A stretch of 44,114 nt of DNA from Candidatus Woesearchaeota archaeon (GCA_018303205.1 JAGVYP010000036.1:1-44114); one strand, 5' to 3'. Numbered from the stretch's first letter, positions 18,453 through 28,462 are shown. Program-made: numbers and translations. The notes: a model not told the origin generated them from the letters alone.

Positions 18453-19752
18453 TTTTGAACAACGGTATCTGGAACTTTTGGAAAGAGCAGATATCATTTC
18501 CTCTTCTCCTGTAAAAGGATGCCCTGTATTAAAAGCGTATGGGTATAAGATCTGGGAAATGATTCAGAAAAATGTAGATACGAAATTAAAAACGCTCGGA
18601 TATGAAAATATGTATTTTCCTCAGTTTATACCCATTTCCTTATTGAAAAAACAAAAAGAGCATCATGACTCTTTTATCAGAGAAACCGTGCGAATTTCAC
18701 ACGCTGGAAATACTCCGCTTACTGAAGAGCATATTGTAAGACCAACCTCAGAAGCAATTATCTATGCTTCAATAAAAGATTGGATCAAAACAGAAAAAGA
18801 TCTTCCTTTACGCTTAAATCAATGGTGTTCTATTGTACGATGGGAAGTACTCAAAGAAAATTTTCCTCTTATTAGAGATAATGAATTTCTTTGGCATGAG
18901 TGCCATTCGTGTCATGCAACAGAAAAAGAATGTGATGCTTATGTTCAAAAAGTTTTTGCTTTACAAAAAAATTTGATTAAAGAGGATCTTGCTATTCCTG
19001 TCTTTGAAGGAAAAAAACCTGAGAGAAGAAAGTTTGCAGGTGCAGAATATACGCTGGCATTGGAAGCAATGATGGGAAATGGAAAAGCAGTGCAAATAGC
19101 AACTTCTCATAGTTTAGCACAACGATTTAGTATCCCTTTTGATTTACGTTTTACTACAACGAAAGGAAAAAAAGAGTATGTTTGGCAAGCTTGTAGTGGA
19201 TTGACCACGAGGCTTATTGGCGCATTGATCATGGTACATACTGATGCAAGAGGGATTATTCTTCCACCAAGAATTGCACCGTATGAGATCGCTATCATTG
19301 ACGATAGTGCTTTGTATGATGAATTGAAATTGCAATGGAGAGTTGCTTACGGAAAAACCAAGGCGTATTGGACAGAGAGGGGAGTTCCCCTTATTATAGA
19401 AAAGAAAAAAATGATCAGAAGAGACACTCAACAGAGTATGGACTTGCATCAAGAAAAAAAAGGTATAGCGAAGATACTTGAAGAAATACAAAAAAACTTA
19501 TTTTTAAGAGCACAAAAATTTCAAAAAGAAAGAACAATAACAACACAGAAGTATGAGGAGATGAAAAACCATCTCTTACAACAAAAAGGTTTTTGCATTG
19601 CTGCCTGGTGTGGAAAAACAAAATGCTCAAATCTGATAAAAAAAGAGACCTTAGGATCTTTACGACTTTTATTTTCGTCACAAGAAAAAAGGAAATGTAT
19701 ACGATGCCAACATGAAACAAAAAAACAAGCACTTTTCGGACAAGCATATTAA
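18442..19752 (+). CDS. proS: Divergent archaeal-type prolyl-tRNA synthetase-like protein with shortened anticodon-binding domain
   Basis: RPTSEAIIYASIKDWIKTEKDLPLRLNQWCSIVRWE, FLWHECHSCHATEKE, RLIGALIMVHTDARGIILPPRIAPYE; C-terminal CGKTKC...CIRC and final Tyr. Confidence 0.85.
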   Translation: MQNDFEQRYLELLERADIISSSPVKGCPVLKAYGYKIWEMIQKNVDTKLKTLGYENMYFPQFIPISLLKKQKEHHDSFIRETVRISHAGNTPLTEEHIVRPTSEAIIYASIKDWIKTEKDLPLRLNQWCSIVRWEVLKENFPLIRDNEFLWHECHSCHATEKECDAYVQKVFALQKNLIKEDLAIPVFEGKKPERRKFAGAEYTLALEAMMGNGKAVQIATSHSLAQRFSIPFDLRFTTTKGKKEYVWQACSGLTTRLIGALIMVHTDARGIILPPRIAPYEIAIIDDSALYDELKLQWRVAYGKTKAYWTERGVPLIIEKKKMIRRDTQQSMDLHQEKKGIAKILEEIQKNLFLRAQKFQKERTITTQKYEEMKNHLLQQKGFCIAAWCGKTKCSNLIKKETLGSLRLLFSSQEKRKCIRCQHETKKQALFGQAY

Positions 19753-20671
19753 GCAACAAGAAGAAAAGAAAAAAGGTTATGAGATAGATTTGCACAGCCA
19801 CAGCACTATCTCTGACGGAACCTGTACGATTCCACAACTTATTGATCTTGCTATAAAAAAAGGGATAAAAAAACTTGCAATCACGGATCACGATACCATA
19901 GATGGATTAAAAAAAGCACAAGAGTATTCTGCTGGAAAACCTATAGAGATCATTTCAGGCATAGAACTCAGCTGTGAAGAACAGGAAAATGGATTTCCGG
20001 ATGTGCATATTTTAGGATTATGTATCGATTTTCAAAATAAAGAGTTACAAAAACGCCTGAAAAATATTTTAGAGCAGAGAAAAGAGCAGAAAATGAAAAT
20101 GATTAAAAAACTACAGGCGCTAGGATTTTCTATTACGTTTAAAGAACTTGAAAAAATGGTCGGAGTTTCTTTTGGAAGACCGCATATTGCAAGACTCCTG
20201 ATGCAAAAATATCCTGAAAAATTTAAAAACGTGCAGGATGTTTTTGATCAATACCTTGGAGAAGGAAAACCTGCATATGTTCCAAGAAAAGACAAACTCA
20301 AAGTGAAAGAGGCAATAACCCTTATCAAAAAAGCAGGGGGGATAAGTTCACTTGCACATCCGGGAATTTATCCTGAAAAGAAAATGATAGCATTGATGAA
20401 CTATTTTGCAGAGCTTGGTGGAGATGCTATTGAAGTGTATTATGCATATCACATTATTCATAAGGAAACTGCATTAGATGAAAAAGAAAGCAAACGAAAA
20501 GTATCCTTAGCAAAAAAATTTGTAGAAAAAAAAGGTCTGCTGAGCACAGGAGGTTCTGATTTTCATGGTACTATCAGAAAAGTCATGATCGGAGAATCAG
20601 GGCTTTCCAGAGATCTTTTTGAAAAATTGGAAAAGAAAGTGAAAAAAAGAAAAGCTATGCAAGGAGGTTAA
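19712..20671 (+). CDS. PHP-domain phosphoesterase (TrpH/RNase AM-like)
   Basis: IDLHSHSTISDGTCTIPQLIDLAIKKGIKKLAITDHDTIDG...GIELSCE...SLAHPG...GSDFHG. Confidence 0.9.
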   Translation: MKQKNKHFSDKHIKQQEEKKKGYEIDLHSHSTISDGTCTIPQLIDLAIKKGIKKLAITDHDTIDGLKKAQEYSAGKPIEIISGIELSCEEQENGFPDVHILGLCIDFQNKELQKRLKNILEQRKEQKMKMIKKLQALGFSITFKELEKMVGVSFGRPHIARLLMQKYPEKFKNVQDVFDQYLGEGKPAYVPRKDKLKVKEAITLIKKAGGISSLAHPGIYPEKKMIALMNYFAELGGDAIEVYYAYHIIHKETALDEKESKRKVSLAKKFVEKKGLLSTGGSDFHGTIRKVMIGESGLSRDLFEKLEKKVKKRKAMQGG

Positions 20672-20674
20672 AAA

Positions 20675-20866
20675 ATGAAAATAAATATTGAAGAGGATAT
20701 TATAAAAAGTTTTGAAAAGAAAGCAAAACAGGGAAAAGTTTCTATAGAAGCATATATTAATGATATCTTAAGAAAAGTCATTGCAAAGATGAAGGAAAAA
20801 GAAGAAAATCTCAAAGGAGAAGAAGAAGTAAAGCAACGCTTAAAAGCACTTGGGTATATTGACTAG
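20675..20866 (+). CDS. Small RHH-like protein with RLKALGYID C-terminal tail
   Basis: MKINIEEDIIKSFEKKAKQGKVSIEAYINDILRKVIAKMKEKEENLKGEEEVKQRLKALGYID; same position and tail pattern as 14658-14879. Confidence 0.65.
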   Translation: MKINIEEDIIKSFEKKAKQGKVSIEAYINDILRKVIAKMKEKEENLKGEEEVKQRLKALGYID

Positions 20867-20870
20867 GCAC

Positions 20871-22199
20871 ATGAAAAACTCTATTTTTTTAATAACTATA
20901 GACTGTTTACGTAGCGATTATGTGACAGAAGAAGTGATGCCATTTTTAAAAAGTCTTGCTGACCAAGGAACAATGTGCATGCATTTCTTTTCTAATGCCC
21001 CTTTTACTGCTCCTACGATGCCTGCTATTCTGAACTCCCAATACCCCTTAGATCATCCTAACTGTTTTCCACTACCCGAGCAAGAAACAAATATTGCGCG
21101 TGTTTTTCAAAAAAAAGGATACACCACGATAGGTTTTACAACTAGTATTTATCTAACCAAATATTTTCATTGTAATTACGGCTTTGAACATTTCTTTGAT
21201 GTAATGAAAATAAAAAAAACAAGTATCTACCATCTTAAACACACCATTGCTTCACTATTATGGAAGTGGGAATGGCTCTACAATCTTGCAGAGAAAATCT
21301 ATTTTCGTTTTATTCATAAAAAAATAAAGAAAAAAGTAAAGATCCCCTATACTAAAGGAGAAAAAGTTATTCAAGATAATCTTGCTTTTTTGGAAAAGTA
21401 TGATGAAAAAAACAAGATTTTCAATTGGATCCATTTTATGGATGCACATTCACCACGAAACCCGCCTGAAGCATACTTGAAAAAATTTAAAGGTACTTTA
21501 GGAAAAGAAGGCGAGCAAAAGTCAGTTGAGGAAGACATACGATGGTATAAAGCATCGTTACACTACATCGATAACCTTCTTAAACAATATATGACACGCA
21601 TACAACAAAAATTTCCTGAAGCCGTCTTTTTCATAACAGCAGACCACGGAGAAGCATTTAACGAACATAAAGGAATTCGTAGCCATCCCTCTTATTTGTA
21701 TAATGAATTATTAAAAGTACCTGGTATACTGGTAGGAAAAGACATTGCACAAAGAAAGATTTCTTTCTTATGCTCTAGTGTGGACATTGCTCCTACACTC
21801 TGGAATATCGCAGGAATTTCCTTTCAAGACCAAAAGATAAGAGGACAAAATATCCTTACAAAAAAAGAAGACAAGCCATTAATTGCAGAGTCCATCCACA
21901 CCAAAAATAGAGGAGCAACCATTAATGCAACAAGTATGGACGAAGAAAGAAAAGGAGCAACTGCAACGTACAAGATCTATGCAGTACAGGACAAAAAGAG
22001 AAAAATTATTTATGACAAAATTAATAATCGTTTTGAATATTACGATCTTATGAAGGATCCTGGAGAACAACAGTGTTTAAAGTATAGTGACACCTTCAAA
22101 GAACTGAAAAAGATTATTGATGACAGAAGAGAAAAGAGGATAGAAAAAAAGAAAGAAGAAGATCGTATCCAAGAAGCTATTGCAGATCTTGATCTTTAA
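20871..22199 (+). CDS. Sulfatase / alkaline-phosphatase-superfamily hydrolase
   Basis: MKNSIFLITIDCLRSDYV...FSNAPFTAPTMPAILNSQYP...MDAHSPRNPP...FFITADHGEAFNEH. Confidence 0.88.
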   Translation: MKNSIFLITIDCLRSDYVTEEVMPFLKSLADQGTMCMHFFSNAPFTAPTMPAILNSQYPLDHPNCFPLPEQETNIARVFQKKGYTTIGFTTSIYLTKYFHCNYGFEHFFDVMKIKKTSIYHLKHTIASLLWKWEWLYNLAEKIYFRFIHKKIKKKVKIPYTKGEKVIQDNLAFLEKYDEKNKIFNWIHFMDAHSPRNPPEAYLKKFKGTLGKEGEQKSVEEDIRWYKASLHYIDNLLKQYMTRIQQKFPEAVFFITADHGEAFNEHKGIRSHPSYLYNELLKVPGILVGKDIAQRKISFLCSSVDIAPTLWNIAGISFQDQKIRGQNILTKKEDKPLIAESIHTKNRGATINATSMDEERKGATATYKIYAVQDKKRKIIYDKINNRFEYYDLMKDPGEQQCLKYSDTFKELKKIIDDRREKRIEKKKEEDRIQEAIADLDL

Positions 22200-23749
22200 T
22201 GTGAAATGAATCTTTTAAGAAAAGAAAAAGAGATTCCTGTGCGTTTCTCAATGACAAGCAAAATCTTGTAGTCTTCTTCTTTAAACGTTCTCAAAAGTAA
22301 TAAGAAAAGAATGTAGAGAGGAACATAGATTAGAGCAGAAACAATGATACCTGTATAAAAATGTGGGATCTGATAAAAGATAAACAAAGCAATGAGAATA
22401 GAAGGTAGGCCTGCTAAAATAAACTTAAGATTGTAGCGATAATCTAAGCTTATTTTTTCATATCGTTTTGCAATAAAAAAAGAGATTACTTCTTTCAAAG
22501 CAAGTGCTCCGCCACTTGCAAGAGCAGGACCCACAATACCGAAGTAAGGGATTAAAGCAATATTCATCAGAACGTTACTGATTACAATGATCACGTTCAG
22601 AATAAACATGACTTTAGTCTTTTGATGAAGAAGGAGTATATTATAATTAAGACCTGTTGCAATATTGATTAAGAATCCTAAAGCAATGATCATAAGAACA
22701 GAAGCTCCTGGAATATATCCTTCTCCAAAAATGAAATGCAAGACAAAGGGAGCATAAAAAAACATCACAAGAAAAATGGGGAAGGTAAGACCGAAGATCC
22801 AAGCTGCTGATTTTCTGAACAGAAAAGAAATTTCAGCATGATTCCCTTTCACATATTGTTCAGTAATAAGAGGGGTAAAAATAGGAGAAAATGCACGTTG
22901 AAAAAAATCAAGCAGTGAACCTAAAGAAAAAGCAGCTGCGTAAATACCCAGCTGCTCTGCAGGAAGATATTTAGCAATAACAAGATTATCAGACCAGCCC
23001 ATGACATAGGAAAAAAGCCCTACAAAAAAAAGAGGAAAAGAAAAAACAAGCCACTCTTTGATAAGAAAAACTTTATGATCTGCTTTGGGAAGATGAATTT
23101 TCTTGAGATACACCAAAAGGTCAAAGAGGAAAGGAAGCACCATAGATGCGATAAGTCCGATAACTAACCAAAAAAGCGAGAGATTGAAAATAAAGATGAT
23201 AATCATCATGGCTAAGAGAATAAACTTTTCTAAAAAATCATAACTGAACGTTGCATAAAAAGTTTCTTTTTTTGCATAACAAATTCTTCTGAAGACCCTA
23301 CTTAATACACGCAAAGGAAAAACAAAGGAGGTTAATTGCAAATAAAGAGAGAACGATGAAGGAAAACCAAAGAAAGAAGTGATCTGATCAGAAAAGAGGA
23401 TGGTAAGGATAGTAAGGATAACAGAAAGAATAAAAGGAAATTTGAAAACAAAAGAAAGATACCCTCTGAGTTGTGCATACTCTTTTTTTTCAAGATAATA
23501 AGGAACAAAACGTGCTATTCCTTCTGCAGTGCCACATAATGCGAGAATAAAAAGAATGCCTTTGATCGTTTCAAGCAAGGTATAAATACCATACCCTTCT
23601 GGGCCAAAATGACGAGCAGCAAGAAGCCTGAAAAAAAACATGATAATGTACCCTAAAATACCAAAGAAGAAGATGAGACTTGCACTACTTGCCATCTGCT
23701 TAAGAGAGTGCATACGTTCTTCACTAAGATCTTGTTTTTTATTCATCAT
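22196..23749 (-). CDS. Polysaccharide flippase (Wzx-like, MOP superfamily)
   Basis: 517 aa, multiple TM helices; ARHFGPEGYGIYTLLETIKGILFILALCGTAEGIARFVPYY; LPAEQLGIYAAAFSLGSLLDFFQRAFSPIFTP. Confidence 0.85.
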   Translation of the reverse strand: MMNKKQDLSEERMHSLKQMASSASLIFFFGILGYIIMFFFRLLAARHFGPEGYGIYTLLETIKGILFILALCGTAEGIARFVPYYLEKKEYAQLRGYLSFVFKFPFILSVILTILTILFSDQITSFFGFPSSFSLYLQLTSFVFPLRVLSRVFRRICYAKKETFYATFSYDFLEKFILLAMMIIIFIFNLSLFWLVIGLIASMVLPFLFDLLVYLKKIHLPKADHKVFLIKEWLVFSFPLFFVGLFSYVMGWSDNLVIAKYLPAEQLGIYAAAFSLGSLLDFFQRAFSPIFTPLITEQYVKGNHAEISFLFRKSAAWIFGLTFPIFLVMFFYAPFVLHFIFGEGYIPGASVLMIIALGFLINIATGLNYNILLLHQKTKVMFILNVIIVISNVLMNIALIPYFGIVGPALASGGALALKEVISFFIAKRYEKISLDYRYNLKFILAGLPSILIALFIFYQIPHFYTGIIVSALIYVPLYILFLLLLRTFKEEDYKILLVIEKRTGISFSFLKRFISH

Positions 23750-25304
23750 AGCGGGTAGCTACATACTCCTGAATGTCATTCATCCTAAAAATATAGATAG
23801 TGGTGTCGAGATCATAAGGTGCATGTAAGAAAACATCAAAAGGCTCTCCTAGTTTTTGACCAATAACAATCCTTGGCTGCTCAGTAAAGTAATGATGCGT
23901 AAACATTTTGATAGGCTTTACTTGTTCAAGAATTTCTAAACCAAAAGATTTGTCATCCATTCCTTCTCCCACAGCCATAAAACGCCAGTCAAGAACAAGA
24001 TGGGAGTAATCACTTTCAGCAATGGAAGAGAGAGAATCAAAATTCTTTAAACCCGCCGTACGCGAAGGAAGATCACGGAGATAAAAACGATATCCTCCTT
24101 CATTAGAAGTAATAATCCCTGTTGCGCCCCCTGCTCTGAGATAATCAGCAGTATTCTTATAGGCATCAAAGGTAAAAGTGAGTAGGGGAATGGAAAAGAA
24201 AAGACTAGAAAGAACAATGACCATGCTTGCAGTAGAAAGCATTTTTTTAGAAGCAAAAACGCGTAATGAAGTTATGCCACGAGCAATAAGTAAGGATAAG
24301 GGGGGAAGAAACATCACAAAAAGTTTAAGACGATGTTGTGGATAGAAACTCAAGAAGAGATACAGATAGAAAAGCCAAAGAAGGATAAGCACGTCATATT
24401 CTGTTCTCTTTTTGAAAAGAATAATAATGCTCACAAGTGCTAATAAGGAGAGAATGGGGGTTCCTAGATACCAATAAGAAAGGGGATAATACGCTAAATC
24501 AATATTTTTTGTAATTTCAAAAAAAAGAGAATACACATGACCTGCTGTTTTGAGCTGAACAATATGATCCTGATTTCCCGGAGCAAGAGCTGAATAACCG
24601 AAACTGATGAAGAGGATAAGAATAAGGGAAAGAAGCCCTATAAAGACTATTTTTTTTGATTTTTTAAGAATAGAAAATTTCCACGCTTCTTTTTTTTCAT
24701 GATACAAAGTATCCAAAAGCTCAGCAAAGACAAATACGGGGGCTATCAGGATAGCACTGTTCTTAGTAAGGTAACAGAAGGCTATGAGGAAAGCAAAGAT
24801 CGTATACTGGAGATAGGACTCTTTTTTCATATGAGTGAGATAATAAAGAAAAACAAATGTAATGATCAGGGTAACAAAGATATCAGAATAAATAGCGCGT
24901 GAAAAATGAAGAAAAAGAGGAGTTGTTGCGAGAATAAGGGAAGCAAGAATAGCAACTTTTTTTGAAAAGAGATGAACACCAAGAAGATAAACAAGGTAAA
25001 CGAGGAAAATGCCTGAAACTGCAGAAAAAATAAATCCTGAGAGTTCATGAGTTCCCAAGAAGAAAGTAAAAAGAGAAAGACCGAGCATATACACAGGTTT
25101 AAGCCCGGCCCCAAGATAAAGCAGATTTTTATCTTCAGCAACCTTTCCTGCCGCAATCATATAATCTGTTTCATCCCAAAGGGAAATGTGAAGGTTAGTA
25201 ATATGATAAAATGTTAATAAAAAGGTGAAAAGAAGAACAAGGAGGATAGCATAATTAAAATCCAGCCTTATTTTCCACCAGGAGGGAGCATTTGTTTCTT
25301 GCAT
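23739..25304 (-). CDS. Glycosyltransferase family 39-like membrane protein
   Basis: ITNLHISLWDETDYMIAAGKVAEDKN acidic loop after TM1; multi-TM domain; FYPQHRLKLFVMFLPPLSLLIA. Confidence 0.75.
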   Translation of the reverse strand: MQETNAPSWWKIRLDFNYAILLVLLFTFLLTFYHITNLHISLWDETDYMIAAGKVAEDKNLLYLGAGLKPVYMLGLSLFTFFLGTHELSGFIFSAVSGIFLVYLVYLLGVHLFSKKVAILASLILATTPLFLHFSRAIYSDIFVTLIITFVFLYYLTHMKKESYLQYTIFAFLIAFCYLTKNSAILIAPVFVFAELLDTLYHEKKEAWKFSILKKSKKIVFIGLLSLILILFISFGYSALAPGNQDHIVQLKTAGHVYSLFFEITKNIDLAYYPLSYWYLGTPILSLLALVSIIILFKKRTEYDVLILLWLFYLYLFLSFYPQHRLKLFVMFLPPLSLLIARGITSLRVFASKKMLSTASMVIVLSSLFFSIPLLTFTFDAYKNTADYLRAGGATGIITSNEGGYRFYLRDLPSRTAGLKNFDSLSSIAESDYSHLVLDWRFMAVGEGMDDKSFGLEILEQVKPIKMFTHHYFTEQPRIVIGQKLGEPFDVFLHAPYDLDTTIYIFRMNDIQEYVATRYDE

Positions 25305-25348
25305 AGTGCACTAAACCTTGAACACATATATAAATATGCTTATGAAAA

Positions 25349-25558
25349 ATGGAAGTACGTCTTATTTTTATTTTCTGTTTATTTTCCCTCTTTATATTTT
25401 ATTCTTCTTTTATTTTTTCTAGTATTTATATAAATTTGACATTTTTATTTATTTTTTTTTTAATCTATAAAAAGAAGAGAGCGTTTTGTAAAAGAAGAAT
25501 AGAGAGTACCAAAAAGAGAGAGGTCAAAGAAAAATATTCAAAAAAACAAGAAAAGTGA
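25349..25558 (+). CDS. Possible small membrane protein with basic tail (uncertain)
   Basis: 69 aa, hydrophobic segments then K/R-rich tail; TATA-like tatataaata at the divergent junction; composition-biased, so may be spurious. Confidence 0.25.
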   Translation: MEVRLIFIFCLFSLFIFYSSFIFSSIYINLTFLFIFFLIYKKKRAFCKRRIESTKKREVKEKYSKKQEK

Positions 25559-25817
25559 TCATTCTTTTTTTTCAAGGTAACTAATATCAAAAAAGTTGGC
25601 AGAAGAACAATAAGGCTTTTTTTTATCTTTGACCATCACTGTGAGAAGAAATCGTTTGAGAAGAAAAGAAAAGAAAGGAATCCTTCCTAGAGTGATACAA
25701 TAGAAACGTAAGCATATGTTTTTCAAAGGAGTGAGATACATGGTTGAAATGAAAACCCTTTTCTTTTTAAATATTGCTGAATATTGTACCAACTTTTCTT
25801 AAAAATCTGACAGGTAG

Positions 25818-25827
25818 CTTTATAAAG
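25818..25827 (+). promoter_or_regulatory. TATA box for GT2 operon
   Basis: ctttataaag centred about 26.5 nt upstream of ATG 25849. Confidence 0.55.
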
Positions 25828-25848
25828 TAAGTATCGTTATAAGTTATC

Positions 25849-26580
25849 ATGGGGGATTCTGAAACAAGAAACAAGATCGTTGTAACCCTACCTGCCTACA
25901 ATGAGGCTGGACAGATAGGAGAAGTACTGAAAAGAATAAAAAAAGTACTACCTCAAGCTGCGCTCTTAGTGATAGATGATGGAAGCAAGGATAGTACTGC
26001 AGAGAAAGCAAAAGCTGCAGGAGCTCAAGTGATTTCCTTTGCTGCAAATAGGGGAATAGTTGAAGCGTTCAAAACAGGTTTAAAAAATGCGTTACTCTTG
26101 GGCGCTGATATTATTGTGACTATGGATGCTGATGGACAACACCTTCCTGAAGAAATACCTGCCTTGCTAGAGCCCATAGAAAAGAAAAAAGCAGATATGG
26201 TGATTGGTTCAAGATTTCTGGGAAAGATAAGATCAAAGTCAAGAACAAAGTACTTGGGAAATATCGCTTTTTCACGCCTTATCTCAAGGCTTGTGGGAAA
26301 TAAGATAACTGATGCACAAAGTGGATTTAGAGCATACACCAGGGAAGTTGCAGAGCGATTAAACATCCATAAAGGGTATACTTATACTCAACAAATGAGC
26401 ATCTTTGCAATCTATTATCCTCTCAAATTTTTTGGTACCAGTGGTATACTCATCATGATTCTTGGTACCTGGATCGGGCTTAGCTTTCCAGCAAATGACA
26501 ACCTCTCTGCTATGCTTGTCCTGATCGGTGTGCAAATGATCTTATTTGGAATACTCTTTGAGCTGATCAATAAGAAATAA
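25849..26580 (+). CDS. Glycosyltransferase family 2 with C-terminal TM helices
   Basis: KIVVTLPAYNEAGQIGEVLKRI...LVIDDGSKDSTAEKA...VTMDADGQHLPEEI...DAQSGFRAYT. Confidence 0.9.
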   Translation: MGDSETRNKIVVTLPAYNEAGQIGEVLKRIKKVLPQAALLVIDDGSKDSTAEKAKAAGAQVISFAANRGIVEAFKTGLKNALLLGADIIVTMDADGQHLPEEIPALLEPIEKKKADMVIGSRFLGKIRSKSRTKYLGNIAFSRLISRLVGNKITDAQSGFRAYTREVAERLNIHKGYTYTQQMSIFAIYYPLKFFGTSGILIMILGTWIGLSFPANDNLSAMLVLIGVQMILFGILFELINKK

Positions 26581-26582
26581 CC

Positions 26583-27545
26583 ATGAAAAAATATCTAAGT
26601 CTTATCATTGGCATTTTGGGAATTGCTGCTTTGATTCTGTTTTCAGATTATAGAGCAGTACTGCGAGCAATGCAGGAAATGCAAATTTCTTATCTTCTCT
26701 TAGGATTCTGTGTCTTCTTTTTTTCTCTGCTCTTACGTGGAACACGTTGGAATGCAATAACCCTTGATACCAAGGATACGAAAGCATTGTATTTTATCTG
26801 CTTTTTAGGAAACGCAATGAATAGAATTTTACCCTCTAAATTAGGAGGTTTAGTAAAAGCATATCTTTATGCGCAGAGAGAGAAGAAACCTTTGGCTGAG
26901 GGCTTTGCAAGTGTTTTTCTGGATAATATTCTTGAGCTTTCTTTTGTGCTGGTCAGCTGTGTGATCATTTTTCTCATCTGGCCTTTTCAAATGATGATCA
27001 AAAATGCTACGCTTATTGCAATGGGAATTTTTATAATAGCAGTGATAGCAATTGTGATGAGCATTTTTTTCTTGCAAAGCCCTTGGTTTATGAAAATAAG
27101 TAGTAAGATAAACAAGATAAGAAAACTACAAGAAAAATATGGAACAGGATTCAAAGACGCATTTAAAAAATATTTTTCTTCACTAAAGATAAAAAGAATT
27201 GTTATAGGATATCTTTTAACCCTCCTGGTTTGGTGTATTGTAGCTCTTGCTAATTACTTGGTCTTACTGGGGTTGGGAAGATCGATAAGTTTTATGATGA
27301 TCTATGTTGTAGCAACATTACCTGTAGTACTTGGTATTATGAGCCTTCTTCCCGGAGGGTATGGCGTGCAAGAAGTTTCAACAGTAGCATTACTTGTTGC
27401 GGCAGGAATTCCTCTTGAGATAGCAACCTCATTCTCCCTTATTATGCGCGCCATCGATCTGGTTTTGGTTATGATTACCGGATATCTCGGAATGTGCGCA
27501 TTAAGCATAAAATCATGGCATCACTTGGAGGAAAAAGTAGCATGA
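26583..27545 (+). CDS. AglD/LPG-synthase-TM-like integral membrane protein
   Basis: 320 aa; LLRGTRWNAIT, LGNAMNRILPSKLGGLVKAYLYA, LPGGYGVQEVSTVALLVAAGIP. Confidence 0.85.
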   Translation: MKKYLSLIIGILGIAALILFSDYRAVLRAMQEMQISYLLLGFCVFFFSLLLRGTRWNAITLDTKDTKALYFICFLGNAMNRILPSKLGGLVKAYLYAQREKKPLAEGFASVFLDNILELSFVLVSCVIIFLIWPFQMMIKNATLIAMGIFIIAVIAIVMSIFFLQSPWFMKISSKINKIRKLQEKYGTGFKDAFKKYFSSLKIKRIVIGYLLTLLVWCIVALANYLVLLGLGRSISFMMIYVVATLPVVLGIMSLLPGGYGVQEVSTVALLVAAGIPLEIATSFSLIMRAIDLVLVMITGYLGMCALSIKSWHHLEEKVA

Positions 27546-28462
27546 ATATTTTTTTAGAAAAAGGACTAGGACAAGCTCCGAGAATTCTTGGACTTTGTGA
27601 TAGGAATCCTGAACAGAAGACCTTTGGTTGTTTTGATAGACCATACTGGAATTATAAAATCAAGGACATTGTAAATGGTCGATTGCAAGAAGGATGTTAT
27701 TATCTTGCATTGTTATATACTATAAAACATGATGAAAATAAGTTTTATAAAAAAGAAAAAATAAAAGAATTGGCACTAGCTTCTTTGAAGTATGCAAGCA
27801 ACATACAAAACAGGGATGGAAGCTTTAATGAAGTATACCCTTTTGAACGAAGTTTTTGCGCAACCGCATTTCTTACGATGCATATGACGGAAACCATGCT
27901 GCTGATGGAAAATAAAGAAAACATAAAAATAATAAAGAAAGCTGCACAATGGTTAATGCGACATTCCCATAAAGAAGTAGCAAATCAGACAGCTGCAGCA
28001 GCACTTGCATTGTACAATACCTTTCTTCTTACCCAAGAAAAACAATTTCTTGAAGGTTGCAAAATAAAAATAGCACAGCTCCTCAAACAACAAAAAAATG
28101 GGTATTACCAGGAGTATAGAGGATATGACATAGGATATCAGAGCATCACCATGGGCATCGTGTTGCGTATGATACAAAAAGATAAAAAAGAAGAGTTAGG
28201 ACTAAAAAACTCAATTCAAAAAGCATATGCCTTTATAGAAGGAAAGATAGGAAAAGAAGGACACTATGATAATACGGAGACTTCACGAAAAACCCAGTTC
28301 GTGTATCCTTTTATTTTTTCTGAGCGACCTTTACGAGAAGAGATAACCAAAGGATTAAAAAAAGATAAAATCCTTAACCCTGCATGGCTTGATGACAGAT
28401 ACGTTATTCCCTTGGCTATCGATTACCTAGAAACAGGAGTAAATATAAAAAGTAAAGAGTAG
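27542..28462 (+). CDS. Putative alpha/alpha-toroid (terpenoid-cyclase/prenyltransferase-fold-like) protein
   Basis: ATGA overlap with previous gene; helical repeats with NRDGSFNEVYPFERSFCATAFLTMHMTETMLLM, KNGYYQEYRGYDIGYQSITMGIVLRM. Confidence 0.5.
   Translation: MNIFLEKGLGQAPRILGLCDRNPEQKTFGCFDRPYWNYKIKDIVNGRLQEGCYYLALLYTIKHDENKFYKKEKIKELALASLKYASNIQNRDGSFNEVYPFERSFCATAFLTMHMTETMLLMENKENIKIIKKAAQWLMRHSHKEVANQTAAAALALYNTFLLTQEKQFLEGCKIKIAQLLKQQKNGYYQEYRGYDIGYQSITMGIVLRMIQKDKKEELGLKNSIQKAYAFIEGKIGKEGHYDNTETSRKTQFVYPFIFSERPLREEITKGLKKDKILNPAWLDDRYVIPLAIDYLETGVNIKSKE

Noticed and set aside
25349-25558. Novel two-TM small protein
   Set aside because: Extreme T/A bias on the plus strand creates a hydrophobic then lysine-rich translation by default; kept only as a low-confidence feature.
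25559-25792. 77-aa minus-strand ORF
   Set aside because: No motif, no supporting promoter and biased composition; insufficient support.
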